64,000 nt of DNA from Bradyrhizobium sp. CCGUVB1N3 (GTDB lineage: Bacteria; Pseudomonadota; Alphaproteobacteria; Rhizobiales; Xanthobacteraceae), in the NCBI RefSeq assembly GCF_024199925.1, contig NZ_JANADR010000001.1, positions 5,273,501-5,337,500 of the forward strand, in the 5' to 3' direction. The position numbers and the translations under genes are program-made. The first letter of the stretch is position 1. The number at the start of each line of letters is the position of its first letter. The notes below the pieces were generated by a model, which saw nothing but the letters and a program-made list of their open reading frames with translations, searched no databases and was not told the DNA's origin. Shown in pieces: positions 62,626 to 64,000 of this stretch.

Positions 62626-63228
62626 ATGATCGCCGAATCTCCCGCCTTCCAGCGCCTCTTCACATGGCTCGTTCGCCTCGCCCCGGCGCTGGCAATCGCG
62701 TTGCTGTGCCTGTCGGCGAGCCCCGCCTCGGCCGACTTCCGCCTCTGCAACAACACCTCGAGCCGGGTCGGAATCGCGCTCGGTTACAAGGATGCCGAGG
62801 GCTGGACCACCGAGGGTTGGTGGAACATCTCGTCCCGCTCCTGCGAGACGCTGCTGCGGGGCACGCTGGTTGCCCGCTACTATTACATCTACGCGATCGA
62901 CTACGACCGCGGCGGTGAATGGTCGGGCCAGGCCTTCATGTGCTCGCGGGACAAGGAATTCACCATCCGCGGCACCGAGGACTGCCTCGCCCGCGGCTAT
63001 GACCGGACCGGCTATTTCGAGGTCGACACCGGCGAGCAGCGCGCCTGGACGGTGCAGCTGACCGACGCCAACGAACAACCCTCGCAACAGCGGGTACCCG
63101 GTCTGCCGGGCCCCGTTGGCCCGGGTGGCGGCGTTCCGGGTTTGCCCAATAGCCCGCCGGGTGCTACGCCCCCGGGCTCGCCTGGCCTTGCGCCAGCACC
63201 CCCGCCCCCGCCTGGAAATAAGCCATGA
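62626..63228 (+). CDS. DUF1036 secreted protein with Pro/Gly-rich tail
   Basis: This encodes 200 aa. A signal peptide (LALLCLSASPASA-like) precedes a DUF1036 domain with FRLCNNTSSRVGIALGYKD and several conserved Cys (SSRSCETLLRG, FMCSRDKEF, EDCLARGYD). The last 45 residues are Pro/Gly-rich. It probably is a periplasmic or cell-surface protein; its role is unknown. Its stop overlaps the pyruvate kinase start (ATGA), so the two are translationally coupled. Confidence 0.9.
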   Translation: MIAESPAFQRLFTWLVRLAPALAIALLCLSASPASADFRLCNNTSSRVGIALGYKDAEGWTTEGWWNISSRSCETLLRGTLVARYYYIYAIDYDRGGEWSGQAFMCSRDKEFTIRGTEDCLARGYDRTGYFEVDTGEQRAWTVQLTDANEQPSQQRVPGLPGPVGPGGGVPGLPNSPPGATPPGSPGLAPAPPPPPGNKP

Positions 63229-64000
63229 GGCGACTTCGCCGTATCAAGATTCTCGCGACCCTGGGACCTGCCTCTTCGGACCTCGCGACAATCCGCCGCC
63301 TGTTCGAGGCCGGTGCCGACATCTTCCGCATCAATATGAGCCACACTCCGCATGACAAGATGCGGGAGCTGGTGGCGACGATCCGCAATGTCGAGTCCAG
63401 CTACGGGCGGCCGATCGGCATCCTGGTCGACCTCCAGGGGCCGAAGCTCCGGCTCGGCTCGTTCGCCGAAGGAGCCGTGCAGCTCCAGAACGGCCAGACC
63501 TTCACGCTGGACTCCGACAAGGCGCCGGGCGACACGACCCGCGTCTACCTTCCGCACCCGGAGATCCTGGCCGCGCTCCGGCCCGGCCATGCACTCCTGC
63601 TGGATGACGGCAAGGTGCGGCTGATCGCGGAGCAGACCTCGAAAGAGCATGCGGTGACGCGTGTCGTGGTCGGCGGCAAGATGTCGGACCGCAAGGGCGT
63701 CAGCCTGCCTGATACCGACCTGCCGGTCTCGGCGATGACGCCGAAGGACCGCGCCGACCTCGAGGCGGCGCTGGTGACCGGCATCGACTGGATCGCGCTG
63801 TCCTTCGTGCAGCGCGCCGACGACGTCATCGAAGCCAAGAAGATGATCCGTGGCCGTGCCGCGGTGATGGCCAAGATCGAGAAGCCGCAGGCGATCGATC
63901 GCCTCGCCGACATCATCGAGGCCTCCGACGCGCTGATGGTGGCGCGCGGCGACCTCGGCGTCGAGCTGCCGCTGGAGCGCGTGCCGAGCCTGCAAAAGCA
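63225..64000 (+). CDS. pyk: Pyruvate kinase, 5' part
   Basis: The gene starts at ATG 63225, overlapping the DUF1036 stop, and runs off the window after about 258 codons. Family motifs include ILATLGPASSDLATIRRLFEAG, FRINMSHT, DLQGPKLR, the KIEKPQAI active-site Lys, and ARGDLGVELPLERVP. It converts phosphoenolpyruvate and ADP to pyruvate and ATP. The C-terminal regulatory domain lies beyond the window. Confidence 0.96.
   Translation, partial: MRRLRRIKILATLGPASSDLATIRRLFEAGADIFRINMSHTPHDKMRELVATIRNVESSYGRPIGILVDLQGPKLRLGSFAEGAVQLQNGQTFTLDSDKAPGDTTRVYLPHPEILAALRPGHALLLDDGKVRLIAEQTSKEHAVTRVVVGGKMSDRKGVSLPDTDLPVSAMTPKDRADLEAALVTGIDWIALSFVQRADDVIEAKKMIRGRAAVMAKIEKPQAIDRLADIIEASDALMVARGDLGVELPLERVPSLQK

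Noticed and set aside
1..64000. CRISPR array or Cas genes
   Set aside because: No regular spaced direct repeats and no Cas motifs were seen; the short-hexamer array at 4264-4407 has irregular spacing and is coding.

Overview
The window is a GC-rich alphaproteobacterial chromosome segment, most like Bradyrhizobium or a close relative. The support is a nirK/nirV/nnrR/hemN denitrification block in an order known from Bradyrhizobium diazoefficiens, a tRNA-His without the usual G-1, phasins, GapR (DUF2312), an aa3-type oxidase subunit IV, a Gly/Arg-tailed ribosomal protein S21 and several families of Bradyrhizobium-type palindromic repeats. The species assignment is inference; no search was possible.

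Region 1 (1-5311) is accessory DNA. It holds the end of a Tn7/Tn5053-like transposition module: a partial DDE transposase (TnsB/TniA type), an AAA+ ATPase (TniB/TnsC type), TniQ, and a fourth overlapping gene for an unrecognised membrane protein with a Val-Thr-rich segment. The module stops about 180 bp from the 3' end of a tRNA-His gene. Spaced repeats in that gap look like a transposon end. Within the fourth gene, GTCACG-type hexamers recur 15 times in 144 bp.

Region 2 (5.4-10.7 kb) has two phasin genes and a large PAS-containing cytoplasmic histidine kinase, separated by palindromic repeats. Region 3 (10.7-18 kb) is the nitrite/NO block: nnrS and nnrR diverge from one FNR-type box, followed by a DUF1858 protein, hemN, a 68-aa membrane protein, a copper chaperone fusion, nirK and nirV. 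Four FNR-type boxes sit in the promoters. A terminator hairpin separates nirK from nirV.

Region 4 (18-30.8 kb) is metabolism and transport: ketoacid CoA-transferase (scoAB), an AsmA-family protein, a sugar-type ABC transporter without a local ATPase, a polyamine-type potGHI operon without a local binding protein, a ParE toxin-antitoxin pair and a GlpD-like flavoprotein. Region 5 (30.8-43.4 kb) has two cyclic-di-GMP proteins, an FAD oxidoreductase, two DUF465 genes (one frameshifted), purEK, aqpZ, rpsU, a TPR lipoprotein, a cupin and a ChaA-type antiporter. Region 6 (43.4-53.1 kb) has a hydrolase, a 56-aa gene too short for ordinary ORF calling, pntAA-AB-B, a COX subunit IV, a very large membrane patatin, a TetR remnant and pepF. 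Region 7 (53.2-64 kb) has an NtrC-type regulator, an L,D-transpeptidase, a DUF882 peptidase-like protein with a probable start-region frameshift, DUF1801, a class III cyclase with TPRs, gapR, DUF1244, DUF1036 and the start of pyruvate kinase.
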